This document shows positions 1 through 7,790 of a DNA stretch of 64,000 nt, piece by piece. The stretch lies in assembly GCA_046542355.1 (NCBI GenBank), contig JBKHBN010000007.1, positions 1-64,000 on the forward strand, read 5' to 3'. The DNA is from UBA1672 sp046542355. GTDB taxonomy: Bacteria > Pseudomonadota > Alphaproteobacteria > Micavibrionales > Micavibrionaceae. Under the pieces are notes generated by a model. The model saw nothing but the letters and a program-made list of their open reading frames with translations. It was not told the DNA's origin and did no database searches. Position 1 is the stretch's first letter. The number at the start of each line of letters is the position of its first letter. Both the position numbers and the translations under genes were made by a program.

Positions 1-203
1 ACAAAATCCACCTTAATTCCGCCGCATACCTGTCCAATCAAACAGGACCACATCATGACTGTCTGCGCTAATTCATCGCCACGCTCAAGCCAATTATAAA
101 GCGTCCGGCGCGTCACACCAAACAACCGTGCCGCCTCCGCTTTGCTCCCGCCCGCGCGTATGTAAGATAATGCCTGTACACGTAAATCATAAGACTTGCT
201 CAT
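1..203 (-). mobile_element. IS630-like transposase, N-terminal part (cut by window start)
   Basis: Reading leftwards from an ATG at 203, the frame stays open to the window edge (67 codons). The first ~45 residues form a helix-turn-helix of the kind found at the N-terminus of IS630-family transposases: MSKSYDLRVQALSYIRAG, then a KAEAARLFGVTRRTLYNWLE recognition part. In the family this domain binds the element's terminal repeats, and a DDE nuclease domain should follow beyond the window. After about residue 48 the sequence no longer looks like the usual basic linker, so the copy may be degenerate. A strong promoter sits directly upstream (211-238). A stand-alone HTH regulator is the alternative. 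Confidence 0.6.
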
Positions 204-210
204 GAAAAAC

Positions 211-238
211 ATTATAACACGTATAATTATTTATGCAA
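211..238 (-). promoter_or_regulatory. Sigma70-type promoter of the IS630-like gene, probably leaderless
   Basis: On the minus strand TTGCAT (233-238) is followed after 16 bases by TATAAT (211-216). The -10 box ends 7 bases before the A of the ATG at 203, so transcription should start at or next to the start codon and leave no room for a Shine-Dalgarno sequence. The boxes are seen in the sequence; the leaderless start is inferred from the spacing. Confidence 0.6.
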
Positions 239-955
239 AGGACTATAAATGGCGCCAACCACATAAGTCCGTAATCTTCAGGAGTGCATCATTAATACAC
301 TGGTGTGCCTTTATCCCCTCTTAAATAATGCGCTGGCAACTTTATTAGAAAAAAATGAAATTCCAAACATATCAAACTCCCTTGTATTGAATGAAAAAAG
401 CTACCATATGGGCTAGTAGCCGGGAGTTTAGAACCGTGACATAAGTAACGGCCAGCAGCTTTTGGCCGCGAGGCTTGGACATGACTGCCGCGCCCGGCCA
501 TAAGACCGAAAGCAGCATCATTACGGTTGATACAAAACCGCTTATGTCAGGGGTTCTAAAGCCCCAAAGCAGGCCCATCGCACTGCTCCGAGATCAAGTT
601 ACACTGAAAAGTGTGAGGTCGGCAAGGCGTTAATAGCTTTGGTATGTCTTGTGTATTTAATTCACGGTATGGGTTCCAGACTCCGGTATGGCTCCTTCCC
701 AGACTGCGTGCAAATTGGGGGAGGGCAACCCCTGACGGAGCGGGGGATTTATGGGGGGTGCCCCCTCGAGCATTAGGCAAGAGGGAGGACACCTCGAAAA
801 CTGTTTTTATTATAACTCCGTGGGTGCGGCACAGCCAGCATTCCTGCTGTTTATAAGCAAAGGAGCGTATAAATTCGTACCCGCTTTTTAAGACAAAAGT
901 TAGGCACGGAATTAACGTAACAAAGATGCGTGGGGAGGTAAGCTATTGAAATTAT
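239..955. other. Gene-poor stretch between IS-like gene and tRNA-Glu
   Basis: No convincing gene is visible in these ~700 bases. Short open frames on both strands (for example 372-578 minus and 644-856 plus) lack ribosome-binding sites and recognisable domains. The stretch contains an inverted repeat at 427-560 and several G- and C-rich self-complementary runs between 690 and 790, so an uncharacterised structured RNA or mobile-element remnant is possible. I recognise no tmRNA, RNase P, 6S or SRP RNA signature. Its position directly 3' of a tRNA gene and beside a transposase fragment fits an island edge. Confidence 0.5.
427..560. repeat. 134-bp element with near-identical inverted ends
   Basis: The left end reads TTTAGAACC-G-TGACATAAG (427-445). 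The right end, read on the minus strand, is TTTAGAACC-CC-TGACATAAG (560-541). Both 9-base blocks match exactly, with a 1- versus 2-base spacer. CGG follows each copy after a few bases, and the interior shows weaker mirrored similarity. This could be a miniature transposable element, a pair of recombinase sites, or a long RNA hairpin. No obvious target duplication flanks it. Confidence 0.55.
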
Positions 956-1031
956 TGGCATCCCGTACGGGATTCGAACCCGTGTTGCCGCCGTGAAAGG
1001 GCGGTGTCCTAGGCCTCTAGACGAACGGGAC
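956..1031 (-). tRNA. tRNA-Glu (anticodon TTC)
   Basis: The minus strand folds into a full cloverleaf. The acceptor 5' strand GTCCCGT pairs with ACGGGAT (one G-T pair at 1-72). The anticodon stem CCGCC/GGCGG closes the loop CTTTCAC, giving anticodon TTC, and the T arm is ACGGG-TTCGAAT-CCCGT. The discriminator is G and the 3' CCA is encoded (956-958). It is 76 nt long with CCA. The gene's 3' end points at the gene-poor stretch and the IS-like gene; tRNA 3' ends are frequent integration sites. Confidence 0.95.
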
Positions 1032-1065
1032 TTAAAGAGGTGGCTCGTATGCCTAAGCAGGTGCT

Positions 1066-1094
1066 ATATAATGGATTTTCGTATGAAAATGCAA
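1066..1094 (-). promoter_or_regulatory. Promoter of tRNA-Glu
   Basis: On the minus strand TTGCAT (1089-1094) and TTATAT (1066-1071) are separated by exactly 17 bases. The -10 box lies 34 bases before the first base of the mature tRNA, a normal distance for a processed tRNA precursor. Confidence 0.65.
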
Positions 1095-1315
1095 GCCTTT
1101 CTTTCAAGAAAGGGCAAATTTTTCTGTGATGCCGCTATTGTCTGTGTTTTGTTTTTAGGGCAGTGAGATGATATCTCGCTGTGGGAGAGGGTTTTTCCTG
1201 CTTTATTTATGTGAGGGGCGGTGATATTGTGTGGATATATTTTGTTGAGACAGTTGGAATATCAGGCATTATTGCCGGAACATAATGATAAAATGCAGGC
1301 ATAAGGAACAGGATA

Positions 1316-2071
1316 ATGGCAGAGAAAAAAGAAAAAACATCTTTTCAGTCAATGGCAGATGCTACGCGCAGCGTGGCTGATTTCTCGGGGCACGGTAAAG
1401 CGCTAGGAGCCGCTGGATACAAGGCCAAGAGCGATCATCCGGATAATTGTGAGTTTCTGGAAGAGCCGGGGCAAAGCGTTGCTATTTCTCCGGCGCAAGA
1501 GGAATTTGAATCAATTATGATCGGGGTTGCCTGGGACTCATATGAAGTTACTGAGCAGCCCGGCTTTTTGGGCAAGCTTCTTAAAAGGTCGAATTTTAAG
1601 AAAAAATGCAATGTCGATCTTGATATTGGCTGTTTGTATGAGCTGCATGATGGGACGCGCGGCTGTATTCAGGCGTTTGGAGAGAAGTTTGGGGCTATTG
1701 ATGAGCCTCCGTTTATTCAGCTTTCCGGTGATGAGCGTACCGGTGATGCCGAGGGGCATGATGAGTATATGCTTATTAAGGGTGAGCATTGGAACAAGAT
1801 CAAGCGTATGCTGGTTTATATTTATATCTATGAAGGTGCGCCTTCATGGTCGGTTATCAAGCCGCAAGTGGTTGTTGATGTTCCCGGGGAAGATGATTTG
1901 TATGTTACGCTAAAAGCACATGATGATCATCTTGCTCTTTGTGCTATTGCTGAGCTTGAGAATGTACGCGGTGGTATTAAGCTTACCAATTGTACAGAGT
2001 ACTTTCCCGGTCATCAGGAGATGGATCGCGCTTTTGGTTTTGGTCTGGCGTGGGCAGATGGGAAAAAGTAG
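1316..2071 (+). CDS. TerA-like tellurium-resistance family protein
   Basis: A 251-residue protein. The C-terminal part (~95-250) has the TerA layout: a VDLDIGCLYEL strand near residue 100, an aspartate-rich RTGDAEGHDE loop, the IYEGAPSW strand, and a closing FPGHQEMDRAFGFGLAW motif. TerA belongs to the TerD superfamily of calcium-binding beta-sandwich proteins associated with stress responses, phage inhibition and tellurite resistance. The N-terminal ~60 residues are variable and probably flexible. Start at 1316 is supported by AAGGA 9 bases upstream. It heads a run with a Na+/Ca2+ antiporter gene (47-bp gap) and a TerD gene. TerB, TerC and TerF are not seen nearby, so the exact function is open. 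Confidence 0.8.
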   Translation: MAEKKEKTSFQSMADATRSVADFSGHGKALGAAGYKAKSDHPDNCEFLEEPGQSVAISPAQEEFESIMIGVAWDSYEVTEQPGFLGKLLKRSNFKKKCNVDLDIGCLYELHDGTRGCIQAFGEKFGAIDEPPFIQLSGDERTGDAEGHDEYMLIKGEHWNKIKRMLVYIYIYEGAPSWSVIKPQVVVDVPGEDDLYVTLKAHDDHLALCAIAELENVRGGIKLTNCTEYFPGHQEMDRAFGFGLAWADGKK

Positions 2072-2118
2072 GCCGGTTATAGACCGGATCGTTCATGTAA
2101 TACTAAGGAATTTGCTTT

Positions 2119-3114
2119 ATGGAGGCACTTTCTCTGTCTTTATACAACGCCAGCATTTTGTCTATGGGGGCGTTGTTTTTTGGTATTGTTATGATTATCA
2201 AGGGCGGGAACTGGGCTATTGATGCCGCGGTCTATGTAGCCGAGCGCTATGGTATATCGCCAATGGTTGTCGGTTTCACAATTATCGCCTTTGGCACATC
2301 GTTGCCAGAGCTTGTTGTTTCTGTCGTTGCTAACTTTCAGGATTCTCCGGGGATTGCTCTGGGGAATGTTGTTGGTTCCAATATTGCCAATATTTTGCTG
2401 GTTTTGGGGGTTGCGTCGTTGTTTGTTACGCTAAAGGCGACTGTGTCAGAAGAGCTTGTACGTGATTTGCTGTTTATGTTACTGGCAACCGCATCTTTGG
2501 CGGGTATGCTTGTTTATGGCGAGATAACGCGCATGATGGGTTTGTTTATGCTCATTGTTTTGGGAGTTTATGTTTATGTGCAGTTTAGTACATCCCAGGA
2601 AGATGATTTTGTTTTGCAAGATCCGGAGGAAGATCGTCCTTTTGAGAACAGTTATGTTGCTTATTTTGTGCTTTTTATTGGGCTTGTTTGCATTGCTGTT
2701 GGCGCCGAGTTTCTTGTTAAAGGTGCGCAGTTCAGTGCTAAGCTTGCAGGCGTTCCCGAGTCTGTTATTGCACTGAGTATTGTGGCTTTTGGTACGTCTT
2801 TGCCGGAGCTTTCAACCAGTATTATTGCTGCACGCAAGAATCAATCCGGTATGCTTATTGGTAATATAATCGGCTCTAATGTCTTTAATATTCTTTTGAT
2901 TTTGGCCGCCGCGGCTCTTTCCAGGCCTATGCTGCAAGGCAGTTTTTCTGGTCAGATGGTTACATTTGATATATGGGTGGCCTTGCTTGTTGCTATAGTT
3001 TGTTCTGCTGTTTTGTTTTTTAAGGGGCGTATTTCGCGTCTTACCGGCGGGATGTTTTTTCTTAGCTATATCGGGTATAATGTTGTTATATATATGATGG
3101 GCTTGAGCTCATAA
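2119..3114 (+). CDS. Calcium/sodium antiporter, CaCA superfamily (YrbG type)
   Basis: A 331-residue inner-membrane protein with about ten hydrophobic segments. It carries both alpha repeats of cation/Ca2+ exchangers: GTSLPELVVS at residue 59 with GNVVGSNIANILLVLG after it, and GTSLPELSTS at residue 225 with GNIIGSNVFNILLIL after it. The glutamates in these repeats bind cation in the family. The acidic stretch SQEDDF and what follows lies in the cytosolic loop between the two halves. In the family the protein exports Ca2+ in exchange for Na+ or H+. AAGGAA precedes the ATG. It lies between two Ter-family genes, which also bind calcium, suggesting a shared role in Ca2+-linked stress handling (inference). 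Confidence 0.9.
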   Translation: MEALSLSLYNASILSMGALFFGIVMIIKGGNWAIDAAVYVAERYGISPMVVGFTIIAFGTSLPELVVSVVANFQDSPGIALGNVVGSNIANILLVLGVASLFVTLKATVSEELVRDLLFMLLATASLAGMLVYGEITRMMGLFMLIVLGVYVYVQFSTSQEDDFVLQDPEEDRPFENSYVAYFVLFIGLVCIAVGAEFLVKGAQFSAKLAGVPESVIALSIVAFGTSLPELSTSIIAARKNQSGMLIGNIIGSNVFNILLILAAAALSRPMLQGSFSGQMVTFDIWVALLVAIVCSAVLFFKGRISRLTGGMFFLSYIGYNVVIYMMGLSS

Positions 3115-3154
3115 GGTGAATGAGCAGTGTTTTTGTTAAAGGGGTTTTCTTGAT

Positions 3155-3796
3155 ATGACGGATATTTTTGACCGGTCGCTAGATGATGTAAATGTTGAAA
3201 TTTCTGATAATAAGGTTGAAAAGGGGGCTGATGTTAATATCACTGCCAAGGATCCTACTATGTCGAGTGTTGTTATAGCTGCGGGGTGGAAGGCAAGTTC
3301 TTTTCATTCGAGCGATCTTGATATCGATGTAAGCTGTTTTTTGCTCGATAAAAATGACAAAACCAGAGTTAATGAGGATTTTATATTCTATAATAACGAG
3401 ATGGATATTGATGAATCTGTCGTTCATAATGGTGATAATCTTACGGGTGCAGGGGAAGGGGATGATGAAACGATCTCGATCGATCTGAAGAAGATCCCTT
3501 ATGATATTTTTAAGGTTATGTTTGTTTTGTCTATTTATCGTGGCGAGGAAAAAGATCAGCAGATGTCTAATGTGCGAAATGGTTATGTTCGCTTGATTAA
3601 TGCGTCTAATGGTCAGGAGCTTTTGCGCTATGATATTTCTCCGGAGGTCGCTGATTCTCAGGGGGAAACCGCCATGCGCGTGGTTTCGTTAAACAGAGAA
3701 GGCCCTAAATGGCATTTTTACGCCCTTGGGGAGCTTGTCAAAGGCGGCCTTGCTCAGGTGGCTACAGATTATGATATTATTGTTCACAAGGGCTAG
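3155..3796 (+). CDS. TerD-family calcium-binding stress protein
   Basis: A 213-residue TerD-domain protein. Typical features are VVIAAGWKA, DLDIDVSCFLLD, the calcium-binding loop GDNLTGAGEGDDE (from residue 93), and FVLSIYRGEE. TerD proteins are cytosolic beta-sandwiches that bind two Ca2+ ions through such aspartate-rich loops. AAAGGGG lies 10 bases before the ATG. It follows the antiporter by 40 bp, so the three genes probably form one transcript. Its stop codon TAG (3794-3796) directly abuts the stop codon of the convergent next gene. Confidence 0.88.
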   Translation: MTDIFDRSLDDVNVEISDNKVEKGADVNITAKDPTMSSVVIAAGWKASSFHSSDLDIDVSCFLLDKNDKTRVNEDFIFYNNEMDIDESVVHNGDNLTGAGEGDDETISIDLKKIPYDIFKVMFVLSIYRGEEKDQQMSNVRNGYVRLINASNGQELLRYDISPEVADSQGETAMRVVSLNREGPKWHFYALGELVKGGLAQVATDYDIIVHKG

Positions 3797-4432
3797 CTAC
3801 ATGTTCATTTTTATGCCCTTTTGCTCCACTTTAAAGCCTTTTTTGCCGACGCGGCCACGGCGTCCGCGTCTGCCGTAGCGCTGGCGGTCAACCAGATGTT
3901 CTTCAATCATTTCGTCAACATCGGGTAACTCGTTCATTTGCAGCGCTGCTATAAATTCGCAAAAGAATTCTGCGCCGCGTTCATCCCAGTTGTGTATTTT
4001 TCCGTGGTATGGCTCTCCTCTTACGAGCAGCATCGCGCCTTGCCACTGGTTTTCGATATTAGGTAGAAGGCGCATGAGAAAAATTTGCTCTGGACCATCG
4101 GGCGCAGCTTTGGGGCCTTTTGGGGCACGTTCTTTTTCTTCGATTGCGATTTCGTCTTCGTCTTCTTCTTCCTTTTTCCCATTTTCAAAAATATCCATAT
4201 AATTAAATTTTTTTGTTGGCTCAGGTTCTGGCTGTGGCTCTGGTTCTGTGTCGTCATCATGCAGAAACTGGATTTCCGCTTCAACATCGCTGGAGTTTGG
4301 CCCTATGCGCACTTCTGCGCTACACATGATCCCTTTTTCCGAGTCATGCAAGAACCATGGGCGTGTTTCGTAGGCGGATAAAGCATATCCCACACCCAGT
4401 TTCTCCATTAATTCTGTGTATTCAATCCGCAT
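3797..4432 (-). CDS. Unknown protein with acidic middle and basic tail
   Basis: A 211-residue protein I do not recognise. Residues ~1-60 look folded (MRIEYTELMEKLGVGYALSA). A low-complexity linker rich in Glu, Pro and Asp follows (~60-110). A second folded part (~115-180) contains FLMRLLPNIENQWQGAMLLV. The tail is strongly basic (RRGRRGRVGKKGFK), which could bind nucleic acid or membrane. No signal peptide. The ribosome-binding site is weak, so the start at 4432 is uncertain. It converges on the TerD gene with no bases between the stops; whether it belongs to the Ter group is unknown. Confidence 0.65.
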   Translation of the reverse strand: MRIEYTELMEKLGVGYALSAYETRPWFLHDSEKGIMCSAEVRIGPNSSDVEAEIQFLHDDDTEPEPQPEPEPTKKFNYMDIFENGKKEEEDEDEIAIEEKERAPKGPKAAPDGPEQIFLMRLLPNIENQWQGAMLLVRGEPYHGKIHNWDERGAEFFCEFIAALQMNELPDVDEMIEEHLVDRQRYGRRGRRGRVGKKGFKVEQKGIKMNM

Positions 4433-4757
4433 GTTGGTTTATATATAAAAATCCTCTTAGACGCCCTGCCCATTTTTTATGATTACGCTACCTAGTCATA
4501 TATTTTCTGTTTATGAACAGAGATATGGTTTTTTATTGTACGGTTATAAAAAAGCTATGCACAAGTAAAATGTCGATATTATTTTTTATAAAACAGGGGC
4601 GTTATAGCGTATTTGTTGGCTTTTTGAGTTTTTCAAGAGGTAAAGCGCTGCTTTACATGGTTTACAAGGTCAATTTTACCGTGTTATCAGAGAATATGTT
4701 TTGTTATTCTTTTGTTTGCGTTTGTGCATTATTAAGTAGTGTGAAAGAGCGTGCACC
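4433..4757. other. Intergenic region with hairpin and a 21-bp repeat
   Basis: No supported gene. The region holds one copy of a 21-bp sequence that recurs at 42857 (see 4475-4495). It also has a small inverted repeat CTGTT-TATG-AACAG near 4509 and a perfect hairpin GTAAAGC-GCT-GCTTTAC (4640-4656) with no T run, so it is more likely an operator or RNA element than a terminator. A 90-codon frame at 4513-4785 overlaps the next gene and has no recognisable features. Confidence 0.45.
4475..4495. repeat. 21-bp repeat, copy 1
   Basis: TTTTATGATTACGCTACCTAG recurs at 42857-42877 with one difference (T to G at position 9). This copy sits 43 bp upstream of the start of the minus-strand unknown gene. 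No function recognised. Confidence 0.5.
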
Positions 4758-5927
4758 GTGGAAAGAGGATCCCTTCAAAAGGTAGAAAATTTTGTGAAAT
4801 CTTTTTGTCAGTCTTTCATTTTGTTTTTGTTTGTATGCGGTTTTGTTTTTGCCGCACAGTTTTCTGATGTGCGTGCACAGAACGATAAGGGTGTGCGTGG
4901 CTTTGCCGGTGCTGCAGGAGAGGAAAAAAGCTATAATGTGACGGTTAAGGATATTAATCTTCTCGTTGCCGGAAAAACCAGAATTTGGTTGTGGGGGGTA
5001 GAAAAGATTGATTCCAAGGCCGCGATATTTAATCTTAAAGCGCGCACGGCCTTAGAGAAATTAATTGATGGAGAGCCTGTGCTTTGTATGGAGCAGGCTA
5101 GAAAAGATTTTGTTATCAGTGCTCAGTGTATCAATTACAAGGAGCAGGATCTTAGCTTGTATTTGCTTGAATCCGGTTATGTTACGGCGGATCGCTCGGT
5201 TATTCACGGGTCTGTTTATGAGGAACCATATTTGCGCGCCGAGAATAAAGCGCGGGATAGCAATGTTGGTGTTTGGGCTGATGGAGGGGAAAGCTATACG
5301 ACAGCGCCTGGTGATAAACAAGCACAGAACTTCATGTTTGGAGCCTTTTTATTGGTTGCCGTTTTTATTCTGGCTTTGATTGTTTTGGGGTTTTTTGTTA
5401 TGCGCGGATTTGGGCGTGTGATTGATGTTCAAAGTCGTTCTTTGGATCTGGCTATGAAGGAACGTGATCTTAAAGAAAAAGAGAAAAAAGTTATCGCTTC
5501 AATGATTTATTCAGAAGTTAAAGAGAATAAAAGCAAAATTGAAGCGTATTTGCTGGTCTATGAAGAGATGTTGCGTGACTTTGCTGATGATACCAAGTCA
5601 AAGACCTATCAGAAAACTGGCGAAGTCGTACAGAAACAGCCTGCTTTGGGGCGTGTGGTTTTTGATGGGAATACGGATAAACTGGATTTGTTTGGTGGGG
5701 AGCTGGCGAGTAATCTTGTTCATTATTATGCGCGTATCAAGACCAATCCTGATTATATTGAAATATCTCCTGACATGCCTCTTAAAGAGGTGCAGGATGT
5801 TATTTCTGCGGTTGTTTCCAGCGCTAGAAAACTTGATAGCCTCTCTGCATCTTTGCTGGATAAATTGTCGCGCTATGAAGCGGTCAGTCCTTCAGTGAGT
5901 GATCTGAACACCGTGCGGGCAGGTTAA
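4758..5927 (+). CDS. Membrane-anchored protein with degenerate thermonuclease-like domain
   Basis: A 389-residue protein. A hydrophobic export signal (~18-40) precedes a staphylococcal-nuclease-like region (~58-180): RIWLWGVEKID resembles the R-L-x-G-I-D strand, and NKARDSNVGVWADG matches the conserved end of such domains. The usual DGDT motif and the glutamate after the G-I-D strand are not seen, so nuclease activity is doubtful. One transmembrane helix (~192-216) follows. The last ~170 residues start with a charged, probably coiled helix (KERDLKEKEKKV) and should be cytosolic. It resembles a periplasmic sensor or structural protein. Start is GTG at 4758; GTG at 4794, with AAAAGG upstream, is a good alternative. 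Confidence 0.65.
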   Translation: MERGSLQKVENFVKSFCQSFILFLFVCGFVFAAQFSDVRAQNDKGVRGFAGAAGEEKSYNVTVKDINLLVAGKTRIWLWGVEKIDSKAAIFNLKARTALEKLIDGEPVLCMEQARKDFVISAQCINYKEQDLSLYLLESGYVTADRSVIHGSVYEEPYLRAENKARDSNVGVWADGGESYTTAPGDKQAQNFMFGAFLLVAVFILALIVLGFFVMRGFGRVIDVQSRSLDLAMKERDLKEKEKKVIASMIYSEVKENKSKIEAYLLVYEEMLRDFADDTKSKTYQKTGEVVQKQPALGRVVFDGNTDKLDLFGGELASNLVHYYARIKTNPDYIEISPDMPLKEVQDVISAVVSSARKLDSLSASLLDKLSRYEAVSPSVSDLNTVRAG

Positions 5928-6017
5928 AGCTAGAGATTATGTAAGGCGCTGATTTATATTTTGTTTTATAACATTTTTTGCTTGATATACAGGTTGTGAG
6001 CCGGGTGTTAACAGGCG

Positions 6018-7595
6018 TTAGAAGAGATCCCTTTGTTTTGGTTGGATCCCTTTTGTTTTGGGTTTTGAGCGCTTTTGAGGCTCTTGTTTTTCATTTTTCC
6101 TGTGTGTGCCCTGATCTGAGATTTTGGCGTCTATAAACGTTTTATTTTTAAATTGCAGCTTGATTTCTTGTTCCTGTTTCAGGGTGTCTGGTTGTGTGAT
6201 GACATTATTATTTTTGCCCCTAATAACAATATACCCTCTGGCTAAAACATTCTCGAACGATAGTAGCTCTAATTTTTCTGTTAAATGGGTGAGCCGGTTT
6301 CTTGCTACTGTGAGCACTTCTTGACCTGTACGCTCTAAGTGTCGGTTTAGGTTGATTATATTCCTTTTTTCGGAGCGGATTCGATCCTGCGGCGTGCGCA
6401 GACGCGCAGTTGTACGCTCTAGAATATGCGCCTTATTTGTAAGATAGTGCGTGTAAGCACTTTGTGTACGCTGGGTAAGCGAGTCGAGCATAAAGCCCTT
6501 TTTCTCTATGATTCGCGCCGGATGGGTCAGGCGCGCGTCAATCTTTATCAGGTCTTGAGTTGCCTGATTGATTCTTGTTTTTATACCATGATCCAGTCGG
6601 TCAGATTTTCTGTCTAAGTGTTGCGTTTTAAGCTCTAAAAGGCGCGCAGGGTCACCCAATTTTGCGCTTATTGCCTCTATTTTGTGTCTGTTTTGGCGTG
6701 CATTTCTGCTCATGGCGTTGATTAGGCGCTTCTCGTTGTCAAGGATCTGTGTGCGTAGAGTTGCGCGAACGGGTACGGCCATTTCGGCTGCACCTGTTGG
6801 TGTTGGGGCGCGTTTATCGGCAACAAAATCCAGCAGGGTCGTATCGGTTTCATGACCTATGGCGGAAATGATCGGGATTGTGCTTTGGAATGCTGCGCGT
6901 ACGACCATTTCTTCGTTAAATGGCATGAGGTCTTCAAGAGATCCTCCCCCGCGCGCAATGATAATAATATCGGGTCTAAGGGGTGGTTTTAGTGTGTTTA
7001 GGCCGTTGATGGCTTTTGTAATTTCTATGTCAGCGCCTTGCCCTTGTACTTTTACAGGCCACAGGATGACGTTACGCGGGAAACGGTCGCTTAAGCGATG
7101 TAAAATATCGCGAATTACTGCGCCTGTTGGAGATGTAATCACGCCGATGCGCTCTGGCAGAAAAGGAAGCTCTTTTTTATGATGCGTGTCGAATAATCCC
7201 TCTGCAGTCAGCTTTTTTTTGCGTTCCTCCAGCATCTTAAGTAATGCGCCTTCCCCCGCCAGCTCCATGGATTCTATTACAAGCTGATAGCGGGAGTTGC
7301 CCGGATATGTTGTCATTTTACCAGTGCAAATGACGTCTAAACCCTCTTCTGGACGTATGGACAGTTTCGAAAGTACACCCTTCCAGCACACAGCATCGAT
7401 GACGGCCTTGTCGTCTTTTAGGCTCGTATACATATGACCGGAGCGCGGAATCGATACGCGGGAAATTTCACCCCGTACGCGGATGCGCCCATAATGCTCT
7501 TCCACTGTGCGTTTTACAGAAAAAGCAAGCTCGGATACAGAGAACTCCGGCACGTTGCTTTGCGTGTTTCTTGCGTCTGGTTCGTCAAAAAGCAT
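6018..7595 (-). CDS. xseA: Exodeoxyribonuclease VII large subunit
   Basis: A 525-residue protein covering the whole family. The N-terminal OB fold (~17-110) includes GRIRVRGEISRV. The catalytic region has GVITSPTGAVIRDI (from 151), ARGGGSLEDL (214-223), and GHETDTTLLDF then a DKRAPTPTGAAE stretch (247-271). A long coiled-coil region follows and a basic C-terminal tail (KTKGIQPKQRDLF). With XseB it degrades single-stranded DNA to oligonucleotides in the cytosol during repair. XseB is not in the window. It lies divergent to purD across ~195 bp. The Lys/Gln-rich tail after ~490 is longer than usual. Confidence 0.95.
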   Translation of the reverse strand: MLFDEPDARNTQSNVPEFSVSELAFSVKRTVEEHYGRIRVRGEISRVSIPRSGHMYTSLKDDKAVIDAVCWKGVLSKLSIRPEEGLDVICTGKMTTYPGNSRYQLVIESMELAGEGALLKMLEERKKKLTAEGLFDTHHKKELPFLPERIGVITSPTGAVIRDILHRLSDRFPRNVILWPVKVQGQGADIEITKAINGLNTLKPPLRPDIIIIARGGGSLEDLMPFNEEMVVRAAFQSTIPIISAIGHETDTTLLDFVADKRAPTPTGAAEMAVPVRATLRTQILDNEKRLINAMSRNARQNRHKIEAISAKLGDPARLLELKTQHLDRKSDRLDHGIKTRINQATQDLIKIDARLTHPARIIEKKGFMLDSLTQRTQSAYTHYLTNKAHILERTTARLRTPQDRIRSEKRNIINLNRHLERTGQEVLTVARNRLTHLTEKLELLSFENVLARGYIVIRGKNNNVITQPDTLKQEQEIKLQFKNKTFIDAKISDQGTHRKNEKQEPQKRSKPKTKGIQPKQRDLF

Positions 7596-7627
7596 TTTCG
7601 CCTCGTATGTGTTTTTTTAGTATGACG

Positions 7628-7666
7628 TACACAGTGTATTTGGCTATATATGGACACTGTACATTG
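7628..7666. promoter_or_regulatory. Paired palindromes between xseA and purD
   Basis: The 195-bp divergent spacer holds the perfect palindrome TACACAGTGTA (7628-7638). About 15 bp later comes a related ACACTGTACATTGTGT stretch that again pairs ACAC with GTGT. Two similar dyads in a divergent promoter region suggest an operator for an unknown regulator. A Shine-Dalgarno AAGGAG for purD lies at the end of the spacer. Confidence 0.3.
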
Positions 7667-7790
7667 TGTTATATTCTAATTATGTCGCGAAATGCAGGAA
7701 TAGCAAGGGGTATCGTGATATGGTCTTGTTTTTTTAATAAAATGTGGTTAGAGAGAATATAGGAAGAATTTCATTTAAGGAGTCTGAAGT

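Noticed and set aside
372..578. 68-codon minus-strand frame in the gene-poor stretch
   Set aside because: It runs through both arms of the inverted repeat, has no ribosome-binding site and no recognisable domain; the repeat explains the conservation-like look.
644..856. 70-codon plus-strand frame before tRNA-Glu
   Set aside because: No ribosome-binding site, erratic composition and no family resemblance; GC-rich self-complementary runs explain the open frame.
4513..4785. 90-codon frame upstream of the nuclease-fold gene
   Set aside because: Overlaps the next gene's start, has phenylalanine- and cysteine-rich composition from AT-rich DNA, and no ribosome-binding site.
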